Of a stretch of 42,873 nucleotides of DNA, positions 33,760 to 42,567 are shown in pieces. This DNA comes from Spirochaetales bacterium (GTDB lineage Bacteria > Spirochaetota > Spirochaetia > Sphaerochaetales > Sphaerochaetaceae): contig JALEVV010000024.1 of the NCBI GenBank assembly GCA_022788185.1, positions 1 to 42,873 on the forward strand, given 5' to 3'. The position numbers and the translations under genes are program-made. Below the pieces are notes generated by a model, which was given only the letters and a program-made list of their open reading frames with translations, had not been told where the DNA came from and searched no databases. The stretch's first letter is position 1; every line of letters begins with the position of its first letter.

Positions 33760-34950
33760 TCAGTAATTCTTTGAAAGATTTGCCCTGAGAGCTGAAAGCT
33801 CTGCATCTGACAATCCGATGGACTTAACATATGCTTCGGCAGCTGCCTTCAGGTCAATTGCAGTAAGATCGGCATCCTTACCGACACCGGCAATGGTCTG
33901 CAGGATGGTATCGATATTGCTTGCCTTTACCGCATTGTACTGATCACTTCCTTCCTCCACATGGTAGTAGTTGATGTACGTTTCCATATAGTCCTTCACA
34001 AGCTCGTCATAGGAAGCACCCATGAGGGCACCGAGGAGTGCCGATGTGAAGCCTGCCCTGTCCTTTCCTTCGTTACAGTGAACGAGATATGGCCCCGGGT
34101 TGGATGCGAGGAACCTTAAGCCTTCGGCAATGCCTGCCTTGAATTCATCTGCCCTGAAATCGACACCGAGGTTGAGCGCCTTGACTCCACCGTTCTCAAA
34201 GAGGGATCTGTAGTAGGGAGAAGCAAAGTCTTCTGCCGCAATGTAGCTCCTGATCATGTCATCGTTATCGGCAAGGTTCATGACAGCCTTTACGCCGCAT
34301 GCGGATACAAACTTATCAGCATAGGCGGCCCTTGCGATCTCATTGTTCACGGGGCTTGAGCTTCTGTAGAGAGCACCTGTTCCAAGCTCTCCACCCTTAA
34401 CCTCACGGAAGTTCGCAAAGATCTCATCAGATGCGTAGTCGGCCCTTTCATTCGTCCTGGCAAGCTGATGGATGAGATACTCATCCCTGTATCCGGCTTT
34501 CTTATGCATCAGGAGTGTCATGGAAACATCCTCAAGGCTCTTTCCTTCCGGGAAGATCCAGGCATATGTACCGTCAGCATACTTCTCCTTGACCGCAATG
34601 CCGTAATAGGTTGCGAAGTCACCCATGTTGATGGCAAGGACCAATGTGCCTCCCGCATCCCTTAAGACGAGCTTACCTACTTCAACGTCTGAATAGTTGG
34701 TGCAGAAAGGTGCCGTGATGAGCTGCCCGTCAAGATAGAATGCGACGACATCGCCATATTCAAAGCCCGCTTCCTTAAGTTCGTCAGCTGAAAGCGTCAG
34801 CACGAGATTGCCGTACTTCTGTATTTCACTCACGCCCGAAACGAACTTCACTTCCTGAACGGCTACAGCCTCAGGAGCTTTCGTGGCACAGCTTACCGAT
34901 GCAAAGAGAACCAGTGCCAGCACCAGGATCATTGACAGTGTTTTTTTCAT
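33760..34950 (-). CDS. Tyrosine-phosphatase-like surface lipoprotein with N-terminal SAM-HAT-like beta domain
   Basis: About 396 aa. Lipoprotein signal ending LFASVSC. Residues about 35-130 form a beta domain like the C-terminal part of SAM-hydroxide adenosyltransferases (DVVAFYLDGQLITAPF, TLVLAINMGDFATYYGI). The rest is a Y_phosphatase3-type domain with the P-loop VHCNEGKDRAGF (C-x5-R) and an upstream LYRSSSPV motif. It should remove phosphate from protein tyrosine, phosphoinositide or another phospho-ester outside the cytoplasm. ATG 34950 has GGAGG upstream. It follows the symporter gene, but a terminator-like hairpin lies between them. Confidence 0.8.
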   Translation of the reverse strand: MKKTLSMILVLALVLFASVSCATKAPEAVAVQEVKFVSGVSEIQKYGNLVLTLSADELKEAGFEYGDVVAFYLDGQLITAPFCTNYSDVEVGKLVLRDAGGTLVLAINMGDFATYYGIAVKEKYADGTYAWIFPEGKSLEDVSMTLLMHKKAGYRDEYLIHQLARTNERADYASDEIFANFREVKGGELGTGALYRSSSPVNNEIARAAYADKFVSACGVKAVMNLADNDDMIRSYIAAEDFASPYYRSLFENGGVKALNLGVDFRADEFKAGIAEGLRFLASNPGPYLVHCNEGKDRAGFTSALLGALMGASYDELVKDYMETYINYYHVEEGSDQYNAVKASNIDTILQTIAGVGKDADLTAIDLKAAAEAYVKSIGLSDAELSALRANLSKNY

Positions 34951-34960
34951 TAATGCCTCC

Positions 34961-34988
34961 AAAAACTACAGCCGCATGAATGCGGCTG
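34961..34988 (-). terminator. Terminator or attenuator between symporter and phosphatase genes
   Basis: On the minus strand CAGCCGCAT-TC-ATGCGGCTG is a perfect 9-bp stem followed by TAGTTTTTGG. The U-tract runs directly into the phosphatase ribosome site GGAGG, so the phosphatase is made only from read-through or a promoter near the end of the symporter gene. Confidence 0.65.
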
Positions 34989-35007
34989 CAGCTGTAAGTT
35001 TTGTTTC

Positions 35008-36438
35008 TTATTTCTCCTCGAGATATGCGGAAGGTGCAGGTTCTACGCCCATCTTCCACTCAATGAGGTTGATGACCAAGAATGTGATCGTTCCGACTGC
35101 ACATCCGAATACGACAGGCAGGATTCCGAGATAGAAGTCACCGCCGGAGAGGATCTGCCAGAACACGACTCCGATCGTACCGGTGATGATTGAGATCTGA
35201 CCGGAATGCTTTGTGGCCCTCGGCATTACCAGGCCGAGTCCATAGGCTGCAAACGGTCCTGCACAGCGGATTGCGAAGGCGAAGGTATTCATCGTGACGA
35301 TGTTGATGCCGAGCATTGAGATACACATTGCAATTGCACAGAAGATTACGTTGAGTGCCCTTGTGTATGTGATCTCCTGCTTATCGGTAAGCTTCCTTCC
35401 GCCATAGGGCAGGATGATGTCATTCATTGCCATGGTGGACATACACAGCAGGTTGGAGTCTGCCGATGACATCGTTGCTGAGATGATTGCTGCGGAAACC
35501 AGACCTGTGATGAAGGTGGGAGCGAACTTGCTCGTGACTGCCATCATTGCGGTTGAACCAGAGACTCCGGGGAGGGCATCCTTGACTGCGAGGGCTGCAA
35601 GACCGAGGAGAGTCGGGAATATTGCCATAGCTGCCATGAGGACACCTGAAAGCAGGGAGGCCCTGAAGGCGGTCTTCTCGTCCTTTGCGGACTCAAAGCG
35701 GCTGATCATCTCGGGACCGGACAGGAAGGTACAGAAGTAGTTGAAGATGTAACCGATGATTACGACCCAGCCGATCTTGGTGGGGCTGAGCTGTCCGCCG
35801 GGAAGCTTTGCGCTGAGTGCTGCCCAGCCGCCAACACCGTTGATGACGAAGGGTGTTGCTATTGCAAGGCCGATGAAGATGATGATGAACTGAACCAGGT
35901 CAGAAATCTGGTCCGCGATCATACCGCCGAGTGTGGTGTAGAGAATGATTACGATACCTGCAATGATGAGACATACATTCATCGGAATACCTGTAAGGGT
36001 GGCTACCACACTTCCGGAAGCGGCTACCTGGGATGCGGTGAGACAGAACAGGGCGATGATGTTGAGTACGGCGGAGAATACGCTGCTGGCCTTGCCGAAT
36101 CTTCTGCCGATGACCTCAGGGATCGTGACGGCGAGAGCCTTTCTTATTTTAGGAGCGAAGAATGCAAGCGGAATCATTGCGATCGAGGCTGCAAGCACAT
36201 ACCAGATGGCACTCATACCCCAGGCACCGAAGGCCTTACCTGCAAGTCCGGTTGTGGAACCGCCTCCGATGTTGTTGGCAGAGAGCGAGAAAGCGACCAT
36301 GAATATACCCATTCTGCGGCCTGCGATCATATAGTCCTCGCTGCTCTTGATCTTGAGCTTTCCTACGATACCGCCGATGACGAGCATGCCAAGGAGATAT
36401 CCTATTACGATGATGAGAGCACCAGTATTAACTGCCAT
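35008..36438 (-). CDS. Sodium:solute symporter (SSS family)
   Basis: 476 aa with about 13 membrane helices. Family features: KSSEDYMIAGRRMG near the N-terminus, SANNIGGGSTTGLAG in helix 2, the sodium-site region ISATMSSADSNLLCMS, and TLGGMIADQISDLVQF. AGGAGG precedes the ATG. Substrate is not obvious; the family takes up sugars, amino acids, nucleobases, sialic acid or carboxylates. It is upstream of the phosphatase lipoprotein, which may release its substrate, but that is inference. Confidence 0.9.
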   Translation of the reverse strand: MAVNTGALIIVIGYLLGMLVIGGIVGKLKIKSSEDYMIAGRRMGIFMVAFSLSANNIGGGSTTGLAGKAFGAWGMSAIWYVLAASIAMIPLAFFAPKIRKALAVTIPEVIGRRFGKASSVFSAVLNIIALFCLTASQVAASGSVVATLTGIPMNVCLIIAGIVIILYTTLGGMIADQISDLVQFIIIFIGLAIATPFVINGVGGWAALSAKLPGGQLSPTKIGWVVIIGYIFNYFCTFLSGPEMISRFESAKDEKTAFRASLLSGVLMAAMAIFPTLLGLAALAVKDALPGVSGSTAMMAVTSKFAPTFITGLVSAAIISATMSSADSNLLCMSTMAMNDIILPYGGRKLTDKQEITYTRALNVIFCAIAMCISMLGINIVTMNTFAFAIRCAGPFAAYGLGLVMPRATKHSGQISIITGTIGVVFWQILSGGDFYLGILPVVFGCAVGTITFLVINLIEWKMGVEPAPSAYLEEK

Positions 36439-36794
36439 AAGCTCCTCCTCTATATAAAACTGATGGTTAATATTAACATGGGTTTTTTAAGTCGTACATT
36501 AAAAAAATAAAGCAGATTCCACGACAGATTACCCTTGATTCAGCACAAAATCATACATAAACAGACCCCTACGTCCGGTTTTCAGCAATGAGCCCCAGTC
36601 TTCCGATACTCTGCCCTCACTCCTCCTTCAGGGAGTGGTGTTCTCTGTCAGAAGAAAGCCAATCAAAAAATGGTAATGAAAAAAAATAGATGAGATACTT
36701 TTCAGTCCCATATAAGTTAGTCTTTACTAACTTATATTCAGAGCATCCCCTTTATCAGCAGCTTCCATATTAATCCGGGGATGAAAGGAGTGAC
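36439..36794. promoter_or_regulatory. 356-bp divergent region with two palindromes
   Basis: GTTAATATTAAC (36466-36477) is a perfect 12-bp palindrome upstream of the symporter, near a TATATA -10 box on the minus strand. ATATAAGTTAGT-CTTT-ACTAACTTATAT (36710-36737) is a perfect 12-bp inverted repeat upstream of the methyltransferase gene, which could be an operator or a short hairpin. Nothing gene-like lies between. Confidence 0.55.
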
Positions 36795-37478
36795 ATGACA
36801 GACCGTAAGGAAACGATAAGAAATGCATACAGACTGACGGGCGGAAACAGCTTCTACGATGGAATGATAACCTGCTCCACCCTGTCAGGAAAGGCGGTAT
36901 GCAGGGCAGTTTGGGCAATGAACAGGACTGAGTGTGATGATTACCTGTATCATGCACTCTCCGGTATCCCCTCAGATTTCTCAGGAAAGCTGCTGGAAGT
37001 TCCCGTGGGTACGGGAGTTCTTACGATGCCTCTTTACAGGAGTCTCCCTGATGCCGACATCACCTGTCTGGACTACTATGAAGAGATGATGTCCCAGGCA
37101 AGGGGGAAGGCAGACGGACTGGGACTTTGCAATGTCCGTTTCATGCATGGTGATGTGGGGGCTCTTCCCTTTTATGACGGATTATTCGACACGGTGCTTT
37201 CCCTTAACGGTTTTCATGCCTTTCCTGACAAGGAGGCGGCATACAGGGAAACCTTCCGGGTCCTGAAGCCGGGTGGAACCTTCTGCGGCTGCTTCTACAT
37301 AAAGGGTGAGAACGCCAGGACCGACTGGTTCATCAGGCACATGTATGAGCCGATGAAATTCTTCACGCCGCCTTATGAAACAGAGGCATCCCTGAAGGTC
37401 CGTCTGGAAGGAATGTATGAGAAAGTCAGCATTGGCCATGTTAAGGGAATCGCATGGTTTGTATGCAGGAAAGGATGA
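36795..37478 (+). CDS. Class I SAM-dependent methyltransferase
   Basis: 227 aa. Motif I reads LLEVPVGTGVLTMPLY (the usual glycine-rich SAM loop), then DITCLDYYEEMMSQARGK, FMHGDVGALPF and the Methyltransf_11 signature FRVLKPGGTFCGCF. Substrate unknown. AAAGGAG lies four bases before the ATG. It stands alone, under the inverted repeat at 36710. Confidence 0.85.
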   Translation: MTDRKETIRNAYRLTGGNSFYDGMITCSTLSGKAVCRAVWAMNRTECDDYLYHALSGIPSDFSGKLLEVPVGTGVLTMPLYRSLPDADITCLDYYEEMMSQARGKADGLGLCNVRFMHGDVGALPFYDGLFDTVLSLNGFHAFPDKEAAYRETFRVLKPGGTFCGCFYIKGENARTDWFIRHMYEPMKFFTPPYETEASLKVRLEGMYEKVSIGHVKGIAWFVCRKG

Positions 37479-37488
37479 TGAAGATCAC

Positions 37489-37700
37489 TCAGGGATTACC
37501 CTGATAGCTGATTAAGATATCTTCCAGTATCATCACGCTGTTTAAGGGAATGGCCTTCATCTCATGATCAGGAGTGAAGGACTGGCCTGATGATGGAAAG
37601 ATATGGTCAAGCTCTTCTGAAGCGGAAGCCCTGAGAAACAGCCTATTTTCTGTCTCCGTCCTCAGATTATTTGCGATAATTCTTACTCCGGCTTTTCTGA
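37489..37700 (-). pseudogene. Possible coding remnant after the AlbA_2 gene
   Basis: On the minus strand an open frame without a usable start reads KAGVRIIANNLRTETENRLF, then SASEELDHIFPSSGQSFTP and DHEMKAIPLNSVMILEDI, to TGA at 37489. It has protein-like composition and is frame-shifted relative to the AlbA_2 gene, which ends at 37701. It may be the tail of a lost gene or chance. No family recognised. Confidence 0.25.
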
Positions 37701-39182
37701 TTATTTCCTGTTTAATGCCAGTCGGGAAGCCCTTCCCTGGCCCGCTGCCACAACCAGTCCTTCTTTTATCATTGATTCAATTTCCTCAGAGAGAGTTCTG
37801 GAAATGGAAGAATATCCCATCTCCCTGACTATTTCCCTTCTTGACCTGGGGCCACCAGACAGTATGGAAAGCACTTCCCTCCTGAGTTCATCCCTGTTCT
37901 TCCTCTGTCCCGGGTTAACACGGCACACCATTGTGCGGAATCTTTCATGGATTGGAATGCGGACGGTAAGAGACTGTCTCTCCTCATCCGTAATGAAAAC
38001 AGGCTTTCCACTCCCATTTGCTTCAAGTGAGCTCAGGACCCTTGGGATACCGGTATTTCTTCCTTCCGTGAGATGGAGCTCCTTCAGGAAATTTCCTATT
38101 CGTCTGTTTCTGTATTCACCCATCGACCTGATTTCACACCTTTCAATCATGGCCTTTGTAATGGATCTGTTCAGCCCCGGGAAACTCTTGATTTCAATCC
38201 AGTTAGGCATGAAGACAACCGTAACAGGCTCATCTATCTGATAGCTTCTGTGATACACTGCATTAGCGAGCAGCTCCTTAATGGCAGGAAGAGGATAATT
38301 GAAGGCCCTTATGGTTTCAATCTGGGAATCATCCTTGATCACCATCTCCTTAATTATATTATTGGAAATGTACTGAAGGGCATCTGACAGCTGATACTGA
38401 ATAGGTCCTGTGAAGACCTTCTCCGTCATATTGTACCCAGAGGGGTCATCCATGATTACAACCTCAATCCTTGCATAAGGGAAGAAATCATTGATTTTGT
38501 CGGAAAACATCATCAATGCCACATTTCTCGGATGTCTGTATTCCCTGGGACCGGATAATAACTTCATATTGTCAGCAACAACGGCTGGGTCCATATTTGC
38601 ACTCATCTCATAAAGAGTACTTTCAACACTGTGAAGATACTTCCTCATAAGAGTTAACGAAAGGTCGTCAACCACTGCAAATGGATTCTCACGGTCATCA
38701 AACGGTTTTCTGGCAGAATTTTCATACAGTTCCTTCAGCATATTTCCATCGGCCTGGATTGTCTGCGACCCATGTCGGATATAATAGGCTTTATTACTCT
38801 GTTCCCTGAATACATCCTTGCTGGCACGGTATGGTCGTTCCTCTCCTGCAGTAACCCAAAGCACCAGGAGTTTCTTTCCCTGATAATCACAGACCTCAAT
38901 CCGCGGGAAATAGAAGGGATCGATGAAGTGACATTTATTCAGAAGATCCTTCTCAATATCATCTATTTCATCAGGATTTATTCCTGCAACAGGAAGAACA
39001 GGTCTGCCCTTTCTTTCCTCCACTCCAATGATTATATATCCACCATCCTGATTCTCAATATCATTGGCAAACGCACATATGGTTCTGATGCACTCTGCAG
39101 GATTCCAGTTTTTCTTATATTCAATTCTGCTGGATTCCACTTCCTGTCCTAAAATAATTAATTCTATGCTGATAGGTAACAT
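37701..39182 (-). CDS. AlbA_2 domain / ATPase-type putative transcriptional regulator
   Basis: 493 aa. The N-terminal AlbA_2 (Schlafen-like, DUF4062-type) domain (about 10-150) has ESSRIEYKKNWNPAECIRTIC, FANDIENQDGGYIIIGVEE and AYYIRHGSQT. The central part is like HATPase_c_4 (about 270-410) with AIKELLANAVYHRSYQ, IEIKSFPG and GEYRNRRIGNFL. A winged-helix region ends the protein (about 435-493, RREIVREMGYSSISRTL). Such proteins are common in gut bacteria and often lie near mobile DNA; their role is unsettled, with links to transcription control and phage defence suggested. GGGAG precedes the ATG. Its promoter contains tandem repeats. Confidence 0.85.
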   Translation of the reverse strand: MLPISIELIILGQEVESSRIEYKKNWNPAECIRTICAFANDIENQDGGYIIIGVEERKGRPVLPVAGINPDEIDDIEKDLLNKCHFIDPFYFPRIEVCDYQGKKLLVLWVTAGEERPYRASKDVFREQSNKAYYIRHGSQTIQADGNMLKELYENSARKPFDDRENPFAVVDDLSLTLMRKYLHSVESTLYEMSANMDPAVVADNMKLLSGPREYRHPRNVALMMFSDKINDFFPYARIEVVIMDDPSGYNMTEKVFTGPIQYQLSDALQYISNNIIKEMVIKDDSQIETIRAFNYPLPAIKELLANAVYHRSYQIDEPVTVVFMPNWIEIKSFPGLNRSITKAMIERCEIRSMGEYRNRRIGNFLKELHLTEGRNTGIPRVLSSLEANGSGKPVFITDEERQSLTVRIPIHERFRTMVCRVNPGQRKNRDELRREVLSILSGGPRSRREIVREMGYSSISRTLSEEIESMIKEGLVVAAGQGRASRLALNRK

Positions 39183-39200
39183 GGCATACTCCCTGATAAA

Positions 39201-39229
39201 ATTATAGCAGTCAGATTGATAATTGTCTA
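39201..39229 (-). promoter_or_regulatory. Promoter of the AlbA_2 gene
   Basis: On the minus strand TAGACA (39229-39224), a 17-bp spacer and TATAAT (39206-39201) form a strong promoter 19 bp before the start codon. The -35 box is supplied by the first of five 12-bp repeats. Confidence 0.7.
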
Positions 39230-39280
39230 CTTAATTGTCTACTTAATTGTCTACTTAATCGACTACTTAATTGAGCACTT
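39221..39280. repeat. Five tandem 12-bp repeats in a promoter
   Basis: AATTGTCTACTT occurs three times perfectly (39221-39256), followed by AATCGACTACTT and AATTGAGCACTT. Read on the minus strand each perfect copy carries TAGACA, which resembles a -35 box. Each unit is about one turn of DNA, so the array could be an iteron-like protein binding site or a variable-number repeat. Confidence 0.9.
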
Positions 39281-39437
39281 TCCTGTTTTAAGAAATAAGG
39301 CGGGAATTCTCGGTTACTTGTATCCGAGATGAAAGCCTGTTTTTTACCCCTTATTTGAAAATCGGTGTTTTTTCGATTTACAACGACACTATATGTCCTG
39401 GTAACTGTGTGACAATGAAAGCACAGGAGCAGGACAT

Positions 39438-40469
39438 ATGGATAGGACAGCGGCAATTGAGAGTTTCCTCGGGGAATACGGACTTACAGAACTTCAGATA
39501 TCAACCATACTGAAACTCTTTGAATCTTATCTGGCAGACAACAGCATTGCAAAAAAGGACGGTGTTTTTGAAGTCTGTCCCAAGTGCGGCATGGTTCATC
39601 CAGTGATCGTGAAAGGCGGAAAGGCCGGAAGCGGGAAACAGATGTACAGATGCACGCACTGCGGCAGAAGGTTCACTGAAGATCATGGTACCATCATGCA
39701 TTACTCCCATCAGGGAGATGATGCATGGAAGGTCCTCATGATGGATACCATCAACGGAGTATCACTGAAGAAGACTTCGGCAAAACTCAGCCTCAGCATT
39801 GGAACGGTATTCAGCATGAGACACCGTTTCCTGTGTTCCCTTGAGAAGCATGCCGATAACATGAAGGTAAGCGGAAACGTCCAGCTTGATGAAACCTTTG
39901 TCTCAGGATCCCATAAATCCAGACATATTGAAGGAAAGGCACTCAAAGATGACGGAAAGACACTCAAAAAACGTGGCGTTTCAAAAGAGAAAGTATGTCT
40001 TGCAACCATGGCCGATGATAATGGCAATGCTTTTGCAAGATCATACAATGCAGGACAGCTTACATCAAAGGAAGCTCTTAATCTTGCCTCCCATATGGCA
40101 GGTTCCTGCAGCATGACCACAGATGGAACATCCGTTTATGACCAGCTGGCATCAGCAACCGGTTCATTTCACCGGAAGACTGAAGACAGAAAGGATTCAA
40201 AGGCAGAAGTCAATCTTAACAGAATCAACAGCTTCCACTCCGTAATAAAGAGCTATTACAGAAATTACAGGGGAGTAGCCAGCAAGTACATCAACAGGTA
40301 TGCATCTATGTTTGCCTATGTCTGGAATGTGAACAAAGTTGTGAAGGAAGGTGAAAGGTATGAGCATGCTCTCAGCACTGTCAGGAAGGATGGCATCTCA
40401 CTCACCGGAGATGAAATCAGGGACTACAGGTTATACGCTCCGGCCGACCTGATCTACAGGACTGCCTAG
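39438..40469 (+). CDS. IS1595-family transposase (ISXO2-like DDE domain)
   Basis: 343 aa. N-terminal zinc ribbon CPKCGMVHPV..YRCTHCGRRF, then HTH-like KKTSAKLSLSIGTVFSMRH, and an ISXO2-like catalytic domain with VQLDETFVSG (first Asp), MTTDGTSVYD (second Asp) and INSFHSVIKSYYRNYRGVASKYI, typical of the family's last motif. Full length with AGGAG upstream of the ATG. I could not find convincing terminal inverted repeats, so the ends of the element are not set. Confidence 0.85.
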   Translation: MDRTAAIESFLGEYGLTELQISTILKLFESYLADNSIAKKDGVFEVCPKCGMVHPVIVKGGKAGSGKQMYRCTHCGRRFTEDHGTIMHYSHQGDDAWKVLMMDTINGVSLKKTSAKLSLSIGTVFSMRHRFLCSLEKHADNMKVSGNVQLDETFVSGSHKSRHIEGKALKDDGKTLKKRGVSKEKVCLATMADDNGNAFARSYNAGQLTSKEALNLASHMAGSCSMTTDGTSVYDQLASATGSFHRKTEDRKDSKAEVNLNRINSFHSVIKSYYRNYRGVASKYINRYASMFAYVWNVNKVVKEGERYEHALSTVRKDGISLTGDEIRDYRLYAPADLIYRTA

Positions 40470-40505
40470 GTCACTGATTTCCGAATATGGAGATTAAGTT
40501 TCTCT

Positions 40506-40538
40506 TTTACCATTTACACAAAATATCGTACACCCTCT
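40506..40538. mobile_element. Possible IS256-type terminal repeat remnant
   Basis: The minus strand reads GAGGGTGTACGATATTTT then GTGTAAATGG, resembling the outer ends of mutator (IS256) elements (GGGTGT...TTGTGTAAA). No mutator transposase is present. It lies in the 78 bp between the IS1595 transposase and tnpB. It could instead be part of either neighbour's end. Confidence 0.3.
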
Positions 40539-40547
40539 ATTAAGATT

Positions 40548-42158
40548 TTAACCTACTTTAATTCCACTGTTTAATACTTTAATCTTATTAACCTTAATCC
40601 TTTCTATCAGTTTTTTCTCCATATTGTGGAATCTTCCAAATTCCATATTGCATTTGTTTTTGTCTATGCTGTTTGTTCTGTCATTGTAACAATAGAGTAA
40701 GAATGATGAATACCAATCTCTCTGCACCTCAGTACCATTACGAAGTTTATACAATCTGTCAGATAGCTTCTTCCTGATATAATCATCCGCAGTATGGTCA
40801 TATTGTGATGCCCTGTAATTATTCGGAACCTCGATATATGTACCGCCTGTCACTTCGAATTTCTTTTGTATGGTGGTCTGAAATTTAGAAGGGCACCTGT
40901 TCTTTATTGTTTTGCCAAATCGCTTTTTCTTTTTGAATTTACCTTTCTCATTTTTTTTGGTTTCTTTGGCACGCTTCATGAGCTTACTTGCATTTTTCTC
41001 TTCAGTTACAAATGTATTTCCCAGACTGCGTAAATGATTTGCATCCTCGTTTATTGCAAGTTGTCTGTTTACTGCATTGATCCGGCATAATTCATAATAT
41101 TTGTTTTTCAGCTTTTTATAATGATTTGAATATTTCCAATCCTTACGACCTTTTTTAACACTGCCATCATCGTTATAGTTTTGAGGATTGGCAGCTCGTC
41201 TTGACCTATCCATCGCACGATGGAGCAGTCGTTCTTTTCTCTCTGAAGTCTGAATGCTATTGCCACGCTCTGAAAGATTTTTCAGGCCCACCTCTGTATT
41301 GGATGTATACGCAACAGTCTGTGTACCGATATCAGCACCTATGATACCTTTACCATACTTATGTCGGAGACTGCCATACCTGTTGTATTTTGGTTTTGCC
41401 TTACCTTCAATGGTCAGGTGTAAATATACCCTGTATCTGTGCCTTATTACTTTAGGTACAAGCGTTGCATAGCACGGCCTGTATGTGTCTATGCATCGGG
41501 CATCTTCCCTGAAAGCATTAACCGCTTTCCTATCCATGTTTTCAGATTCGGCAAGGTAGGACACGATTGCATTAACCTCATCCCGCTGAAATCTGTCAAC
41601 TGCCTTTATCCCAAAATTAATCTTACCAAGTCTGAATCGTAACTGCTCATCCTTTACGGACATTGGTATACCGCGATTTATCTGTTTTGATCTGATACAG
41701 GGCAGTTCTCCGTATTTGGAGAAGTGAATTGCTGCTCCTCTCCCATACAGGCATTTCTCCATACCTCCCCAAATATCCTCAGCTTTAGTTAAGGCAAAAA
41801 CAGCATCTATTCCATATTTTTTACCTATTGGAATCATGGATCTTCTGCAATAATCCCATGTGACATTATAGTCTTTCTGCATTTCACCAAGCTGATTGGC
41901 TAAATTCTTACGTTTGTTTTTATCTTCGGTGTTACCATACAGAACAAGCAGCTTGCGGTATCTTTTTGTGCGTATAAGCTGCTCATAATTCTTTCTCATA
42001 AGAGCTACAAGTTCGTTTCCTGCTTTTCGGATTTTATCTGAAAGGGTCACAACCTGAAGTATGTCAGAATAAGGCATATCACATTCAACGGCTAAAATGT
42101 GCCTATCAGAAACCTTATGATATTGTTTCAGTATCTTATTATACTCTTCATCAATCAT
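40548..42158 (-). CDS. tnpB: TnpB-family protein of IS200/IS605 type, large and lacking the zinc ribbon
   Basis: 536 aa, against about 400 for typical TnpB. RuvC-like residues can be placed: Asp in GIIGADIGTQTVAYTS, Glu in FVTEEKNASK and a late Asp in VQRDWYSSFLLYC. The region that carries CxxC pairs in typical TnpB reads YRASQYDHTADDYIRKKLSD and has no cysteines, so the zinc ribbon is absent. A lysine-rich stretch (KKNEKGKFKKKKRFGK) suggests RNA or DNA binding. It overlaps tnpA by eight bases. Typical TnpB is an RNA-guided nuclease; whether this branch is active is unknown. Confidence 0.8.
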   Translation of the reverse strand: MIDEEYNKILKQYHKVSDRHILAVECDMPYSDILQVVTLSDKIRKAGNELVALMRKNYEQLIRTKRYRKLLVLYGNTEDKNKRKNLANQLGEMQKDYNVTWDYCRRSMIPIGKKYGIDAVFALTKAEDIWGGMEKCLYGRGAAIHFSKYGELPCIRSKQINRGIPMSVKDEQLRFRLGKINFGIKAVDRFQRDEVNAIVSYLAESENMDRKAVNAFREDARCIDTYRPCYATLVPKVIRHRYRVYLHLTIEGKAKPKYNRYGSLRHKYGKGIIGADIGTQTVAYTSNTEVGLKNLSERGNSIQTSERKERLLHRAMDRSRRAANPQNYNDDGSVKKGRKDWKYSNHYKKLKNKYYELCRINAVNRQLAINEDANHLRSLGNTFVTEEKNASKLMKRAKETKKNEKGKFKKKKRFGKTIKNRCPSKFQTTIQKKFEVTGGTYIEVPNNYRASQYDHTADDYIRKKLSDRLYKLRNGTEVQRDWYSSFLLYCYNDRTNSIDKNKCNMEFGRFHNMEKKLIERIKVNKIKVLNSGIKVG

Positions 42159-42567
42159 GGTTTTTCTGTTCCTCGATGTACTTGATTACTGCAGCTTCGC
42201 TTATATGTCCCACAGTTGATATGAAATACCCTCTTGACCATAATACTCCACACCTTGCATAGAAATCTTTTAATTGAGGAAAGACTCTGAATAATTCTAT
42301 AGCACTGATACTCTTAAGTGTTCTTACAACATCGCATGGAGCGACTGTCTGCGGAACATCAATAAATATATGTATATGGTCAGCCATTACTTCAAGGGCC
42401 TTAATATGATAGTTATAATCATCACAGATTTTATATAGTATTTCTTTAAGGGCTTCCTCTGCATTACCTTTCAATACTGAAAATCTAAACTTTGGACACC
42501 AGATAATGTGATATTGTATCAAGTATTTGCAATGCGAAGTACTATGATATTGTTCCTCTCTCATCAT
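42151..42567 (-). CDS. tnpA: TnpA, Y1 HUH transposase of an IS200/IS605 element
   Basis: 138 aa, normal length. The HUH metal motif is ADHIHIFIDVP (about 62-72) and the Y1 catalytic tyrosine lies in VIKYIEEQ near the C-terminus. WCPKFRFSVL and RGYFISTVGHISEA are standard for the family. It moves the element as single-stranded DNA. ATG 42567 has GGAG six bases ahead. It overlaps the ribbon-helix-helix gene by 26 bases and tnpB by eight. Confidence 0.92.
   Translation of the reverse strand: MMREEQYHSTSHCKYLIQYHIIWCPKFRFSVLKGNAEEALKEILYKICDDYNYHIKALEVMADHIHIFIDVPQTVAPCDVVRTLKSISAIELFRVFPQLKDFYARCGVLWSRGYFISTVGHISEAAVIKYIEEQKNHD

Noticed and set aside
39221-39280. Tandem repeats as a CRISPR array
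   Set aside because: 12-bp units are head-to-tail without spacers, and no cas genes are present.
39211-39456. Minus-strand frame ending in repeated SRQL residues
   Set aside because: The repeats are explained as a promoter array; the frame crosses the IS1595 transposase start and has no homology signal.
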